Shown: in pieces, positions 25,561 through 34,854 of the stretch
Numbering within the stretch: position 1 is the first letter of the stretch
How the letters are laid out: each line of letters begins with the position of its first letter
Assembly (NCBI GenBank): GCA_964574985.1
Contig: CAZNPH010000024.1
Coordinates: forward strand, 1 to 54,346
DNA from: CAZNPH01 sp964574985
GTDB lineage: Bacteria > Bacteroidota > Bacteroidia > Bacteroidales > SM23-62
Direction: 5' to 3'
DNA length: 54,346 bases
The notes under the pieces: model-generated
Databases searched by the model: none
What the model saw: only the letters and a program-made list of their open reading frames with translations
Told to the model about the DNA's origin: nothing
Program-made: the position numbers and the translations under genes

Positions 25561-27486
25561 TCAAACCGCTCTCGAAAAAACATCCGTTTTCATGATTGAG
25601 TGGGCCGTCCGGCAAATTCCGTCTGCATCGAAACCACATTCCCGGATCAGTTCAGTACGGGATCCCTGATCAATGAAACGGTCAGGCACCCCCAGCTTTC
25701 TCAGCCGGGCAGAATAACCGTTTCCCACCATAAAATCGGTGACGGCACTTCCGAATCCCCCGACCAGCGTACCATCTTCAACAGTAATGACCCTTTGAAA
25801 GTTCTTGAACACATGATGCAGCAGTCCTTCATCGATGGGTTTGACAAAACGCATGTCGAAATGTCCGGCATGGATATGCTCTTTTTTCAGCTTTTCGCAG
25901 GCTTCCATTGCATGGTGACCTGCATGACCGATACTCAGAATGGCCATGTCGCTGCCTTCGCAGATATTTCTTCCCCTGCCGACCGGGATTTCCTCAAACG
26001 GTCTTTTCCAATCCCGGATGGTTCCCCTTCCTCTCGGATATCGTATGCTGAAGGGACCCCGTTTCTTCAACTGGGCCGTGTACATCATATTCCGGAGTTC
26101 GACCTCATCCATCGGGGCCGATACGATCATGTTGGGAATGCTCCTCATGTATGCAAGATCGAATACACCATGATGTGTCGGGCCATCATCACCGACCAGT
26201 CCGCCCCGGTCAATACAAAAAACCACATTGAGTTTCTGCAGGGCAATGTCGTGAATGAGCTGGTCGTACGCACGCTGGAGGAAGGACGAATAAATGGCAC
26301 AGTATGGCAACATTCCGTCCACGGCCAGGCCCCCTGAGAAAGTAACCGCGTGCTGTTCGGCAATTCCCACGTCGAAAGTCCGTTCGGGCATCTCTTCCAT
26401 CATGATCTTCAGAGAGGATCCGGTGGGCATGGCCGGGGTAATCCCCACGATCTTTTTGTTTTTGCGGGCCAGTTCGAGCAGGGTGTGGCCGAATACTTCC
26501 TGGTATTTCGGAAACTTGGGTTCACGGTGAGATATGGTAAATATCTTCCCGGTCTTCTTGTCGAATTTGCCCGGGGCATGAAATGCCGTCTGGTTCAGCT
26601 CGGCCTGCCTGAAGCCCTTTCCCTTCCGGGTCATACAATGCAGCAATTTGGGACCTTTTATTTCTTTGAGGTCCTTGAGGACCCGGGTGAGGTGAATGAC
26701 ATCGTGCCCGTCAATGGGTCCGAAATAGCGGAAGTTTAGTGATTCAAACAAATTGCTCTGCCGGAGAACGGCCGATTTGAGTCCCTGTTCAATTTTCTGC
26801 GCGTATTTCCGGGCATTGGGTCCGTATTTGCTGATGATGCCCAGCAGGTTCCAGATCTCATCCCGGACCTTGTTGTAGGTTTTGGATGTGGTGATGTCCA
26901 GCAGGTAATCCCTTATGGCTCCCACATTGGGATCAATGGCCATGTTGTTGTCATTGAGCACAACCAGTATATCCGTATTCCGGATCCCGGCATTGTTCAA
27001 TCCCTCAAATGCGAGTCCGCCTGTCAGCGCCCCGTCCCCGATGACCGCCACTACCTGTCTTTTGTTTTTCTTTTGTATGATTCCCGAGCATGCCATGCCC
27101 AGTGCGGCAGATATGGATGTGGAGGCATGGCCCGTCCCGAAAGCATCGTAACGGCTTTCGTCCACCTTTGGAAATCCGCTGATGCCTTTGTATTTGCGAT
27201 TGGTGTGAAAAACATCCTTCCTTCCGGTCAGTATCTTGTGGCCGTACGCCTGATGCCCTACATCCCAGATGATCTTGTCCCTGGGTGTATTGAAGGCATA
27301 ATGCAGGGCAACGGTAAGTTCCACAACACCCAGGCTGGCCCCGAAGTGACCCGGATTGTCTGAAACCACGTCAATGATGAACCGGCGCAGGTCACTGCAA
27401 AGCGGAATAAGCTGGTCCGGACTCAGTTTTCGAAGATCTGACGGATACCTGATCTTTTTCAGCGATGAATAATCCTTTGCAGACAA
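25561..27486 (-). CDS. dxs: 1-deoxy-D-xylulose-5-phosphate synthase
   Basis: First enzyme of the MEP isoprenoid pathway: thiamine-diphosphate-dependent condensation of pyruvate and glyceraldehyde-3-phosphate. The 641-residue protein is full length. It shows GHFGASLGVVELTVALHY with the conserved histidine, the GDGALTGGLAFEGLNNAG thiamine-binding motif near residue 150, and DRGGLVGDDGPTHHG near 425 in the pyrimidine domain. The start appears to be TTG at 27486: an in-frame stop lies five codons upstream and there is no ATG before the conserved RKLSPDQL segment. Isoprenoid supply links it loosely to lipid-linked glycan synthesis, but this is a housekeeping gene. Confidence 0.96.
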   Translation of the reverse strand: MSAKDYSSLKKIRYPSDLRKLSPDQLIPLCSDLRRFIIDVVSDNPGHFGASLGVVELTVALHYAFNTPRDKIIWDVGHQAYGHKILTGRKDVFHTNRKYKGISGFPKVDESRYDAFGTGHASTSISAALGMACSGIIQKKNKRQVVAVIGDGALTGGLAFEGLNNAGIRNTDILVVLNDNNMAIDPNVGAIRDYLLDITTSKTYNKVRDEIWNLLGIISKYGPNARKYAQKIEQGLKSAVLRQSNLFESLNFRYFGPIDGHDVIHLTRVLKDLKEIKGPKLLHCMTRKGKGFRQAELNQTAFHAPGKFDKKTGKIFTISHREPKFPKYQEVFGHTLLELARKNKKIVGITPAMPTGSSLKIMMEEMPERTFDVGIAEQHAVTFSGGLAVDGMLPYCAIYSSFLQRAYDQLIHDIALQKLNVVFCIDRGGLVGDDGPTHHGVFDLAYMRSIPNMIVSAPMDEVELRNMMYTAQLKKRGPFSIRYPRGRGTIRDWKRPFEEIPVGRGRNICEGSDMAILSIGHAGHHAMEACEKLKKEHIHAGHFDMRFVKPIDEGLLHHVFKNFQRVITVEDGTLVGGFGSAVTDFMVGNGYSARLRKLGVPDRFIDQGSRTELIRECGFDADGICRTAHSIMKTDVFSRAV

Positions 27487-27504
27487 AACAAAATTGGTTT
27501 AATA

Positions 27505-27512
27505 CAAAGATA
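27505..27512 (-). promoter_or_regulatory. Candidate -7 element for dxs
   Basis: On the minus strand this reads TATCTTTG, an exact TAnnTTTG match, 18 bp before the TTG start of dxs. No TTG is visible at -33, so the promoter call is tentative; the short leader agrees with the chosen start. Confidence 0.35.
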
Positions 27513-27641
27513 ATAAATCCGTTTAACTTACTGTTTGGTTAATAAAATTGGGAAACTTCCTTGTGTTGAACGGAATTTGTTCTTGCATATTTTTATATAT
27601 TTCAGTCGTTTTATCGTTTGTAACAATTTTTTTAAACACCG

Positions 27642-28658
27642 ATGATACATCTTGGTTCGAAAACCGGCCTGTATTCCGGCTTCGTCATCTTTTTCATTTC
27701 CTTCGCCTGTGTGCCTGCCCGGCAATTCAATGATCTGAAGGAGAGGGACAGGAAGGCGGCTGTTGAGCGGGAGATCCTGATCGAAGAAAATGAACGGATG
27801 TCGGTGGAGAATAGCGAGATGAAAGCAAAAATTGCCAGACTCGAAGACGAACTGGAAAAACTCACCGGAGAAAAAAAGGACATCGCTGCTGAAACCTCTG
27901 ATTTGAAAGAAGAATACAACCGGCTGACACAAAAATATCAGGACCTTCAGAAAACCCAGGAAGCCCTGCTCAGGGGTCACAACCGGGAAACACGGCGGTT
28001 ACTGAGACAATTGCAGTCCGCTCAGGAAGACCTGCAGAAGAAAGAAGACCGGCTGAAGGATCTCGAAATAAGCATTTCCGAAAGGATGCAGGACCTTGAA
28101 AACCTGCAGACCAACCTGGAGGAACGCAATGCCAGGCTTTCCGAACTTGAAAGGATACTGAACCAGAAAGACTCGGTCGTCCAGGCACTGAAGGACAAAG
28201 TATCGGCAGCGTTGCTCGGATTTGAGGATGAGGGGCTGTCGGTGGAAATCCGGAACGGAAAAGTATACGTTTCCCTGGAAGAAAAATTGTTGTTCGGCTC
28301 CGGAAGCACCCGTGTGGACCCCAAGGGGAAAAGTGCCCTGAAAAGGCTGGCCAGGGTACTCGAGCAGAATCCTGACATCAACATCATGATCGAAGGCCAT
28401 ACCGACGACGTACCTGTCCGTCCCAGTGAGGCCATGCAGGACAACTGGGACCTGAGCGTAAAGCGGGCAACCGCCGTGGTAAGGATCCTGCTCGATGGTT
28501 CATCCATCGATCCCAAAAGACTCACGGCTTCGGGAAGAGGAGAATATCTGCCGGTGGATCCAGGAAAATCACCGGAAGCCAGGCAGAAAAACAGGCGGAC
28601 AGAGATCATACTCACCCCCAAACTGGATGAACTGTTCCGCATCCTGGAAACCAACTGA
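27642..28658 (+). CDS. OmpA-family peptidoglycan-associated protein with coiled coil
   Basis: Envelope protein of 338 residues. An N-terminal hydrophobic segment (SGFVIFFISFAC) ends in a possible but imperfect lipobox at C23. A long heptad-rich coiled coil covers about residues 28-190 (E/K/L-rich). The OmpA-like domain follows: FGSGSTRVDPKGKSALKRLA, IEGHTDDVPVR near residue 249, NWDLSVKRATAVVRIL, ASGRGEYLPV and NRRTEIILTP, which carry the diaminopimelate-binding D and R residues. It would tether the outer membrane to the cell wall through a rod-like spacer. It is divergent from dxs and 29 bp ahead of the radical SAM gene. Confidence 0.88.
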   Translation: MIHLGSKTGLYSGFVIFFISFACVPARQFNDLKERDRKAAVEREILIEENERMSVENSEMKAKIARLEDELEKLTGEKKDIAAETSDLKEEYNRLTQKYQDLQKTQEALLRGHNRETRRLLRQLQSAQEDLQKKEDRLKDLEISISERMQDLENLQTNLEERNARLSELERILNQKDSVVQALKDKVSAALLGFEDEGLSVEIRNGKVYVSLEEKLLFGSGSTRVDPKGKSALKRLARVLEQNPDINIMIEGHTDDVPVRPSEAMQDNWDLSVKRATAVVRILLDGSSIDPKRLTASGRGEYLPVDPGKSPEARQKNRRTEIILTPKLDELFRILETN

Positions 28659-28687
28659 ACCGCGGCAGTCCGATCAATTGATTTCCC

Positions 28688-29701
28688 ATGTTAAAGGACC
28701 TGCTCAACCTGGCTTCAAAACTTACTTTGAGAAAAACCCTCAACTTTGCCGGTCGTCTGGCCGAATACTGGCTTTCAATATGCACCGGCAAAGTCTTCAT
28801 ACATGGCTCCCCTCCCTTCCTGACCATTGAATCCACCAACCGCTGCAACCTTCACTGCCCGGCATGTCCGTCGGGGAACGGAACGCTGACCCGCAAGCGG
28901 GGAGATATTGCTCCTGAACGTTTTTACCGGATCCTTGACGATTGCCACCGCCGGACCATTTTCCTTACCCTGTATTTCCAGGGAGAACCTTTCCTGCACC
29001 CGCAGATCTTCGAACTGATCCGGGCTGCTTCCCGCAAGAAAATATACACATCCGTTTCAACCAACGGGCATTTTCTCGACCGGAAGCGCGCAGAGAACAT
29101 CATACACTCGGGACTGGACCGTTTGATCATATCCGTGGACGGCATTACACATGAAACCTACAGCCGTTACCGGAAAGGAGGCCGGCTGCACCAGGTTCTT
29201 GCAGGCATTGACCGTCTGCTGGAAACAAAAAGACGGCTGGGGTCCACGCGGCCGTTCATCATCATACAAAGCCTGATTTTCGAACACAACCTGCATCAGG
29301 CAAAACAACTGAAGGAATATTTCCGCAGACCGGGTGTTGACAGATTCCAGATGAAAACAGCCCACATAACGGACAGCCGGGATATGGAACTTCTCCCCAG
29401 GAACAACCGGTATTCCAGATACCGCCGGGATGAAAATGGCGATCCCGTTCTGAAGAAAAAAACCGGGACCCGTTGCAGGAAACTCTGGTTATCCACAGTG
29501 ATCACACAGGACGGCATGGTCCTCCCCTGCTGTTTCGACAAGAACGGAAATCATGTCCTGGGGAACATTGAAGAAAACTGGCTTCAATCCATTTGGACAG
29601 GAAAAAAGTACAACCGCTTCAGGCGACAGGTGCTCCATAACAGGGAAAATACGGGCATTTGCAACAATTGTACAGAAGGACTGGGGAAAATATACTACTG
29701 A
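28688..29701 (+). CDS. Radical SAM protein with SPASM-type C-terminus
   Basis: Radical S-adenosylmethionine enzyme of 337 residues. The cluster motif C53-x3-C57-x2-C60 is in NRCNLHCPACPS, followed by the usual GEP element (YFQGEPFLHP) and TNGHFL. The C-terminus has additional cysteines at about residues 262, 279-280 and 325-328 (RCRKLW, LPCCFD, CNNC), as expected for a SPASM or twitch auxiliary cluster domain. Such proteins modify peptides, cofactors or sugars. It is not obviously a sulfatase-maturating enzyme: the motif is CNLHCPAC rather than the CNLxCxYCY pattern. Function unknown. Confidence 0.85.
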   Translation: MLKDLLNLASKLTLRKTLNFAGRLAEYWLSICTGKVFIHGSPPFLTIESTNRCNLHCPACPSGNGTLTRKRGDIAPERFYRILDDCHRRTIFLTLYFQGEPFLHPQIFELIRAASRKKIYTSVSTNGHFLDRKRAENIIHSGLDRLIISVDGITHETYSRYRKGGRLHQVLAGIDRLLETKRRLGSTRPFIIIQSLIFEHNLHQAKQLKEYFRRPGVDRFQMKTAHITDSRDMELLPRNNRYSRYRRDENGDPVLKKKTGTRCRKLWLSTVITQDGMVLPCCFDKNGNHVLGNIEENWLQSIWTGKKYNRFRRQVLHNRENTGICNNCTEGLGKIYY

Positions 29702-29807
29702 TCCGGATTTATTGGCGAATTCCCCCCGGGAACAAAATCGATTTTGCCTGATTTAATGTATCTTTACCTGATTCAAAAAACTGTTTCCACCAAAACAAAA
29801 ACATAAC

Positions 29808-31106
29808 ATGATGAAAGACACACTTACCCGCCGAAATTTTATCCGCAATGCCATGGCAGCCGCCGGAGGCATGGTAATGATCCCGGGGCTGGCGACCAGC
29901 TGTGCGAGACCGGTTTGTGCCAACGACAAAATTTGCATCGGATTCATCGGTACGGGGAAACAATCCCTGGCCCTTTTCAACAGTTTCGCAGGAATTCCCG
30001 ATGTAAAAATCGCCGCGGCATGCGACGTTGACCAGCAAAAGCTTGAACGCTTCAAAAAAACTGTCGATGACTATTATGCGGAGGCCGAGGGGAAACCCGG
30101 ATACTCAGCATGTGAAACCTATGAAAGGTACGAAGATTTATTGGACAGAAAAGGCATTGACGCGGTGATCATTGTCACCCCCGACCACTGGCATGCCATC
30201 CCGGCCATCGCGGCCATTGAAGCCGGCAAGGATGTATATTGTGAAAAACCCCTTGCCCATACCCTCCGGGAAGGCAGACTCATGTCAGATGCGGCAGCCA
30301 GACACGAAAGGATCTGCCAGACCGGAAGCATGCAGCGTTCCTGGGGAGACTTCAGGCATGCCTGCGAACTGGTACGCAACGGTTATCTCGGCGACATTGA
30401 AAAAATACTGGTCAACGTGGGAGATCCAGAAAGACCTTATGACCTGACCGGCGGTCCTGCCCCGGATTATCTGAACTGGGACCGGTGGGTCGGACCCGCC
30501 CCCTTTGTCAAGTACAACGAGGTACTGTCACCTCCCATCACACAAAACCACTGGCCCCGCTGGAGGGATTACACGGAATTCGGCGGCGGGGTGATCGCGG
30601 ACTGGGGAGCTCATATGTTCGACATTGCCCAGTGGGCCCTCGGAATGGATGACAGCGGACCGGTAGAATACATCCCGCCGGAGGATCCTGAGCAGTTGCG
30701 CGGACTCAAATGTGTTTATGCCAACGGAGTGGAGATGACCCATGAGGACTTTGGCCTTGGATACGCCGTACGGTTTATGGGGACAGAAGGCACACTCGAC
30801 GTGAGCCGCAATTTCCTCAACACCGATCCGGAAAACATTGCATCCGTAGAAACCGGCAGCAACGATGTCAGATTGTATCACAGCGACAATCATTATACCG
30901 ACTGGACCGGGGCCATCAAAAAACGCACCCAGCCGGTAGCCAATTTTGAGATCGGGCACCGTTCGGCCAGCGTTTGCAACATCATCAACATTGCTTACAA
31001 GCTCAGGAGAAAACTTGAATGGGATCCCGGCAAGGAAGAATTTATCGGTGATTCCGAAGCCAATGATTTAAGGACCAAACAATACAGGGAACCCTATATT
31101 TTGTAA
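29808..31106 (+). CDS. Exported Gfo/Idh/MocA-family oxidoreductase
   Basis: NAD(P)-dependent oxidoreductase-type protein of 432 residues. The N-terminus has a Tat-like signal (LTRRNFIRNAMAAAGG, twin arginines at 8-9) ending in a cysteine at residue 32 (GLATSC), so it may be a Tat-exported lipoprotein. The Rossmann fold begins with CIGFIGTGKQS (about 43-53), and EKP at 146-148 is the family's catalytic lysine motif. Members of this exported group in Bacteroidota act on sugars or their derivatives. It stands at the head of the sulfatase/GH106 genes, which suggests periplasmic sugar oxidation or a glycosidase-like redox mechanism; the substrate is unknown. Confidence 0.88.
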   Translation: MMKDTLTRRNFIRNAMAAAGGMVMIPGLATSCARPVCANDKICIGFIGTGKQSLALFNSFAGIPDVKIAAACDVDQQKLERFKKTVDDYYAEAEGKPGYSACETYERYEDLLDRKGIDAVIIVTPDHWHAIPAIAAIEAGKDVYCEKPLAHTLREGRLMSDAAARHERICQTGSMQRSWGDFRHACELVRNGYLGDIEKILVNVGDPERPYDLTGGPAPDYLNWDRWVGPAPFVKYNEVLSPPITQNHWPRWRDYTEFGGGVIADWGAHMFDIAQWALGMDDSGPVEYIPPEDPEQLRGLKCVYANGVEMTHEDFGLGYAVRFMGTEGTLDVSRNFLNTDPENIASVETGSNDVRLYHSDNHYTDWTGAIKKRTQPVANFEIGHRSASVCNIINIAYKLRRKLEWDPGKEEFIGDSEANDLRTKQYREPYIL

Positions 31107-31124
31107 TGATCAGTTCAAACTGGA

Positions 31125-31598
31125 ATGAATGACCGCCGGAGAAAAACACTGGACAAGGAAAAACAAAGGCAGTATGACCTGAGGTACCTTGAAATGGCGG
31201 AGATCTGGGCAAAGAATTCCTACTGCAAAAGAAGGCAGGTGGGAGCCCTGATCGTCAAGGAAAAAATGATCATATCGGATGGCTATAACGGAACCCCCGC
31301 AGGCTTTGAAAACGAATGCGAAGACGGGAATTATTCAACAAAGCCCTACGTTCTGCACGCGGAGGCCAATGCCATCACCAAGGTGGCCATGTCCAACAAC
31401 AGCAGTGAAGACGCTACTTTGTATGTGACCACCGCTCCCTGCATGGAATGTGCCAAGCTGATCATACAAGCAGGCATCCGGCGTGTGGTCTATTCCAACG
31501 ATTATTCAAAAAACGAAGGAACATCGTTGTTGAAGCGGGCCGGACTCGAAGTGGTTTTTCTTGATCCGGAAGCAGCAACAAAAGACAACAGAAGCTGA
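31125..31598 (+). CDS. dCMP/cytidine deaminase family protein
   Basis: Zinc-dependent deaminase of 157 residues, most likely deoxycytidylate deaminase, which makes dUMP for thymidylate synthesis. Zinc and catalytic motifs are complete: HAE at 78-80 and PCMEC at 105-109. The segment SDGYNGTPAGFENECED is characteristic of dCMP deaminases. It ends 22 bp before the start of the S41 protease; the protease frame overlaps it but its real start does not. Confidence 0.92.
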   Translation: MNDRRRKTLDKEKQRQYDLRYLEMAEIWAKNSYCKRRQVGALIVKEKMIISDGYNGTPAGFENECEDGNYSTKPYVLHAEANAITKVAMSNNSSEDATLYVTTAPCMECAKLIIQAGIRRVVYSNDYSKNEGTSLLKRAGLEVVFLDPEAATKDNRS

Positions 31599-31620
31599 GC
31601 GGGAAACGTTTACAGGAAAC

Positions 31621-33231
31621 ATGAAGAGAAAAAAGAAAATATCGTTATATATACCCCTTTTGCTGGCATTTTTCCTGGTTCTGGGCATGCTGATCGGCAG
31701 CAAATTATCCAATATATCACAGGTAAACCATTTTCAGATATATCCCGGAAAGGATAAGATAACCGCAGTATTGAACTACATACAGCAGGAATATGTGGAT
31801 CCGGTTTCCAGACCGGAACTGGTTGAAGCCACCATACCGGAGATACTGAAGAACCTGGACCCGCATTCTGTCTATATCCCCGCCAGGCAACTCCGGAAAT
31901 ACAACGAACCCCTTGAAGGCAATTTCAGTGGCATCGGTGTCCAGTTCAACATGCAGAACGATACGGTGGTCATCATATCCACCATCCCCAACGGCCCTTC
32001 GGAAAAAACCGGGATCATGGCCGGGGACCGCATCATTGAAGTCAATGACACCAATGTTGCAGGAGTGAACATGAGCAGTGACAGGATCGTCGGCATGCTG
32101 AAAGGCAAGAAAGGGACCCGGGTCACCATAGGCATTTACCGCAAAGGAGAGGAAGACATCCTCGATTTTGAGATCACCCGGGACAAGATCCCCCTCACCA
32201 GCGTGGATGCATTCTACATGATCAACGATGTCACCGGTTACATGAAGATCAACAAGTTCTCCAGGACCACTTACCAGGAATTCAAAGATGCGGTCAAAAA
32301 CCTGAAAGGCCAGGGCCTTACAAAACTGATCCTGGACTTGCGCGGAAACGGAGGAGGATATATGGATGCAGCCACCAACATTGCCGATCAATTCCTTCCT
32401 GAAGGAAAACTGATCGTATACACAAAGGGACACGCCAAACCACGAACCAATGTCTATGCAACCAGCAAAGGCATCTGTCTTGAGGACAGTCTCGTGGTGC
32501 TGATCGACGAATGGTCCGCATCAGCCAGTGAGATCCTGGCCGGCGCCATACAGGACAACGACCGGGGGATTATTATGGGCCGCAGGTCATTCGGCAAGGG
32601 GCTTGTCCAGGAACAAACCGTTTTTTCCGACGGATCCGCGCTCCGGCTGACCATTGCCAGATACTATACCCCCACCGGACGCTGCATCCAGAAACCATAC
32701 GACAACGGGAGCGATGATTATTACCATGATATCCAGACCCGGTTCGAACGGGGGGAACTTTTGGAAGCAGACAGCATCGACCTTGCGGATTCCCTGAAAT
32801 TCAAAACCCCGGGCGGGCGAATTGTTTATGGCGGGGGTGGGATCATGCCGGATATTTTCATCCCCATTGATACATCAGGGGTAACCCCTTACCTGTCCAG
32901 GGTCCGCAACCGGGGACTCATTTACAAATTTGCCTTCCGGTACACCGACGATCACCGCGATGCATTGAGCCGGTTCGAAGACCATACTGATCTCGATCGT
33001 TATCTCGACCGCCAGGGGCTGCTTCCCGAATTTGCCGAATTTGCCTCTGCAAACGGTGTTTCAAAAGATTTAAACGGACTTGAAGTTTCGGGAGAGATCA
33101 TCCTCACCCAGATCAAGGCATACATTGCCAGGAATCTCCTGAACGGAAAAGGGTACTATCCCATCATCCGGGACATCGATATCACCCTGCAGAAAGCCAT
33201 TGAATACATTTCCGGCAAAACTTCCGTATGA
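31621..33231 (+). CDS. S41-family C-terminal processing peptidase
   Basis: Periplasmic serine protease of the CtpA/Prc family, 536 residues. The frame is open from 31561, but ATG 31621 gives a positively charged start and a membrane or signal segment (ISLYIPLLLAFFLVLGML). It contains a PDZ domain (about residues 98-185, GIGVQFNMQNDTVVI), then the catalytic region with DLRGNGGGY (239-247), SASASE (299-304) holding the serine nucleophile, and FGKGLVQ (324-330) with the general-base lysine. Members process or degrade envelope proteins. It is a common housekeeping gene in Bacteroidota. Confidence 0.95.
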   Translation: MKRKKKISLYIPLLLAFFLVLGMLIGSKLSNISQVNHFQIYPGKDKITAVLNYIQQEYVDPVSRPELVEATIPEILKNLDPHSVYIPARQLRKYNEPLEGNFSGIGVQFNMQNDTVVIISTIPNGPSEKTGIMAGDRIIEVNDTNVAGVNMSSDRIVGMLKGKKGTRVTIGIYRKGEEDILDFEITRDKIPLTSVDAFYMINDVTGYMKINKFSRTTYQEFKDAVKNLKGQGLTKLILDLRGNGGGYMDAATNIADQFLPEGKLIVYTKGHAKPRTNVYATSKGICLEDSLVVLIDEWSASASEILAGAIQDNDRGIIMGRRSFGKGLVQEQTVFSDGSALRLTIARYYTPTGRCIQKPYDNGSDDYYHDIQTRFERGELLEADSIDLADSLKFKTPGGRIVYGGGGIMPDIFIPIDTSGVTPYLSRVRNRGLIYKFAFRYTDDHRDALSRFEDHTDLDRYLDRQGLLPEFAEFASANGVSKDLNGLEVSGEIILTQIKAYIARNLLNGKGYYPIIRDIDITLQKAIEYISGKTSV

Positions 33232-33276
33232 CATAAATTTCGTAAATTCTTTCCCATTCAGTATCTTTATATATTG

Positions 33277-34800
33277 ATGAAAAAAATTCTGATTTCTCTG
33301 CTTCTGCTTACTGCAACCGGCTCAACGGCTACCGCACAGGAAAAGATCCCCCGGTTAAAACCCCTGACCGCCAAAGTAGGGCTTTACGGGGTGGGACATC
33401 ACACGTACTGGGACCAGTTCCCGGGTTTGCTGGATGACCTGTACGGGAAAATGGACAAGCTCAAGGCAAAACTGCAGGCAAACCAGGTGGAAGTGGTGGA
33501 TTTCGGGATCGGTGACAAGGCCGAATCGGCCTATGAAGTATTGCCCGGGATGAAGTCCGCCGACCTGGACATGCTGTTCATCGATATGGTCACCTACGCC
33601 ACATCCAGCACCATCGCGGTCATATTCAGGGATCTGGATGTCCCCATGGTTATGGTGGCCCTCCAACCCGCAAAAGGGCTGGATTACGACAATGCAACCA
33701 CCTACGACCAGCTGAGCAATGACGACATATGCAGTGTGCCTGAATTTGCCGCCACGGCGGTCAGGATGGGCCGGGATATTCCCCCGGTGATCATCGGCAC
33801 CCTGGAAGATGATCCCCAGGCAGATGCCGAACTGAAGAGATACTGCCAGATGGCCAAGGTATTTCATGACCTGCGCAGGGCAAGGATCGGCCTTATGGGG
33901 CATGTCCTGGAGAACATGTACGATATGCAATCGGATCCCACCATGTTTACCGCCGCTTTTGGCTGCCATATTGTAATGACCGAGCCGGATGACATATACA
34001 AGCATTTCCGGGACATTCCCGGACAGGAGATCGATGCCTACCAGGAAGGTATCCTGAGTTTTTTCGACACCCCGGATCCGAAGTCCGATCCCGTCACCAG
34101 AAAACTCACCCCGGAAGATCTCAGGACTGCCGCCAGGGCAGGCATTGCACTGGAAAAATTTGTGCGTGAGAAGGATCTGGACGGACTCGCATATTATTAT
34201 GAGGCCGGGGAGGGGACGGAAATGCGGAAGCTGATGACCAACCTGATCGTAGGGAATTCCCTGCTTACTTCGGCCGGTTTTCCCATGATCGGCGAAGCCG
34301 ACCTGAAAACCTGCCTGGCCATGTTCATCATGGACCGCCTGGAGATCGGGGGAAGCCTGGGTGAATTCCATCCCATCGATTTCCGGGAGAATTTTGTGAT
34401 CATCGGACATGACGGTCCGCACCACATCAACATTGCCGACAAGAAACCCCATATCCGCAGTCTGGTTAAATACCACGGGAAACCCGGATCGGGGGCCAGC
34501 GTGGAGTTCAGCATCATGAAAGGGCCCATCACCATGCTGGGCATTACCCACAACCGGCAGGGACAGTTCAAGTTTGTGATCGCCGAAGGGCAATCTGTGG
34601 AAGGTCCGGTCACCCCCATCGGCAATACGAATACCCGGGGTTTTTTCAAGCCCGACCTGGAAACATTCCTTCAAAGATGGGTGGCCGAAGGGCCCACCCA
34701 CCATTTTGCACTGGGAATCGGTCACCAGGCAAAAACCATCAAACAGATCGCCGATTATCTTGACATTGAAGCGGTGATTATTTCCAAAGAATCACCCTGA
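33277..34800 (+). CDS. Exported L-arabinose-isomerase-fold protein
   Basis: A 507-residue protein related to L-arabinose isomerase, but with an N-terminal signal peptide (MKKILISLLLLTATGSTATAQ, likely cleavage near ATA-QE). ATG 33277 is preferred to the TTG one codon before. Likely metal-ligand positions are retained: the glutamate in IGEADLKT, the glutamate in GEFHPIDF, the histidine in IGHDGPHH and the histidine in PTHHFALGIG, matching in order the E/E/H/H set of the arabinose isomerase family. So it looks catalytically competent yet exported. It precedes the first sulfatase by 54 bp and probably shares its operon. A role in periplasmic sugar isomerisation or binding is inferred. Confidence 0.72.
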   Translation: MKKILISLLLLTATGSTATAQEKIPRLKPLTAKVGLYGVGHHTYWDQFPGLLDDLYGKMDKLKAKLQANQVEVVDFGIGDKAESAYEVLPGMKSADLDMLFIDMVTYATSSTIAVIFRDLDVPMVMVALQPAKGLDYDNATTYDQLSNDDICSVPEFAATAVRMGRDIPPVIIGTLEDDPQADAELKRYCQMAKVFHDLRRARIGLMGHVLENMYDMQSDPTMFTAAFGCHIVMTEPDDIYKHFRDIPGQEIDAYQEGILSFFDTPDPKSDPVTRKLTPEDLRTAARAGIALEKFVREKDLDGLAYYYEAGEGTEMRKLMTNLIVGNSLLTSAGFPMIGEADLKTCLAMFIMDRLEIGGSLGEFHPIDFRENFVIIGHDGPHHINIADKKPHIRSLVKYHGKPGSGASVEFSIMKGPITMLGITHNRQGQFKFVIAEGQSVEGPVTPIGNTNTRGFFKPDLETFLQRWVAEGPTHHFALGIGHQAKTIKQIADYLDIEAVIISKESP

Positions 34801-34854
34801 TCTCACCGACAATAACCATCCGAATCATGAACCGTTCAGCAAAAACAACTTCTG

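Noticed and set aside
28688..29701. Radical SAM protein as the sulfatase-maturating enzyme
   Set aside because: The cluster motif and surrounding sequence differ from the anSME pattern as I know it, and it is separated from the sulfatases by four genes. A search could change this.
33355..34725. A 456-residue minus-strand open frame opposite the isomerase-fold gene
   Set aside because: It mirrors a gene with signal peptide and family motifs; its own product is low in recognisable structure and rich in G, H and V, as antisense frames are.
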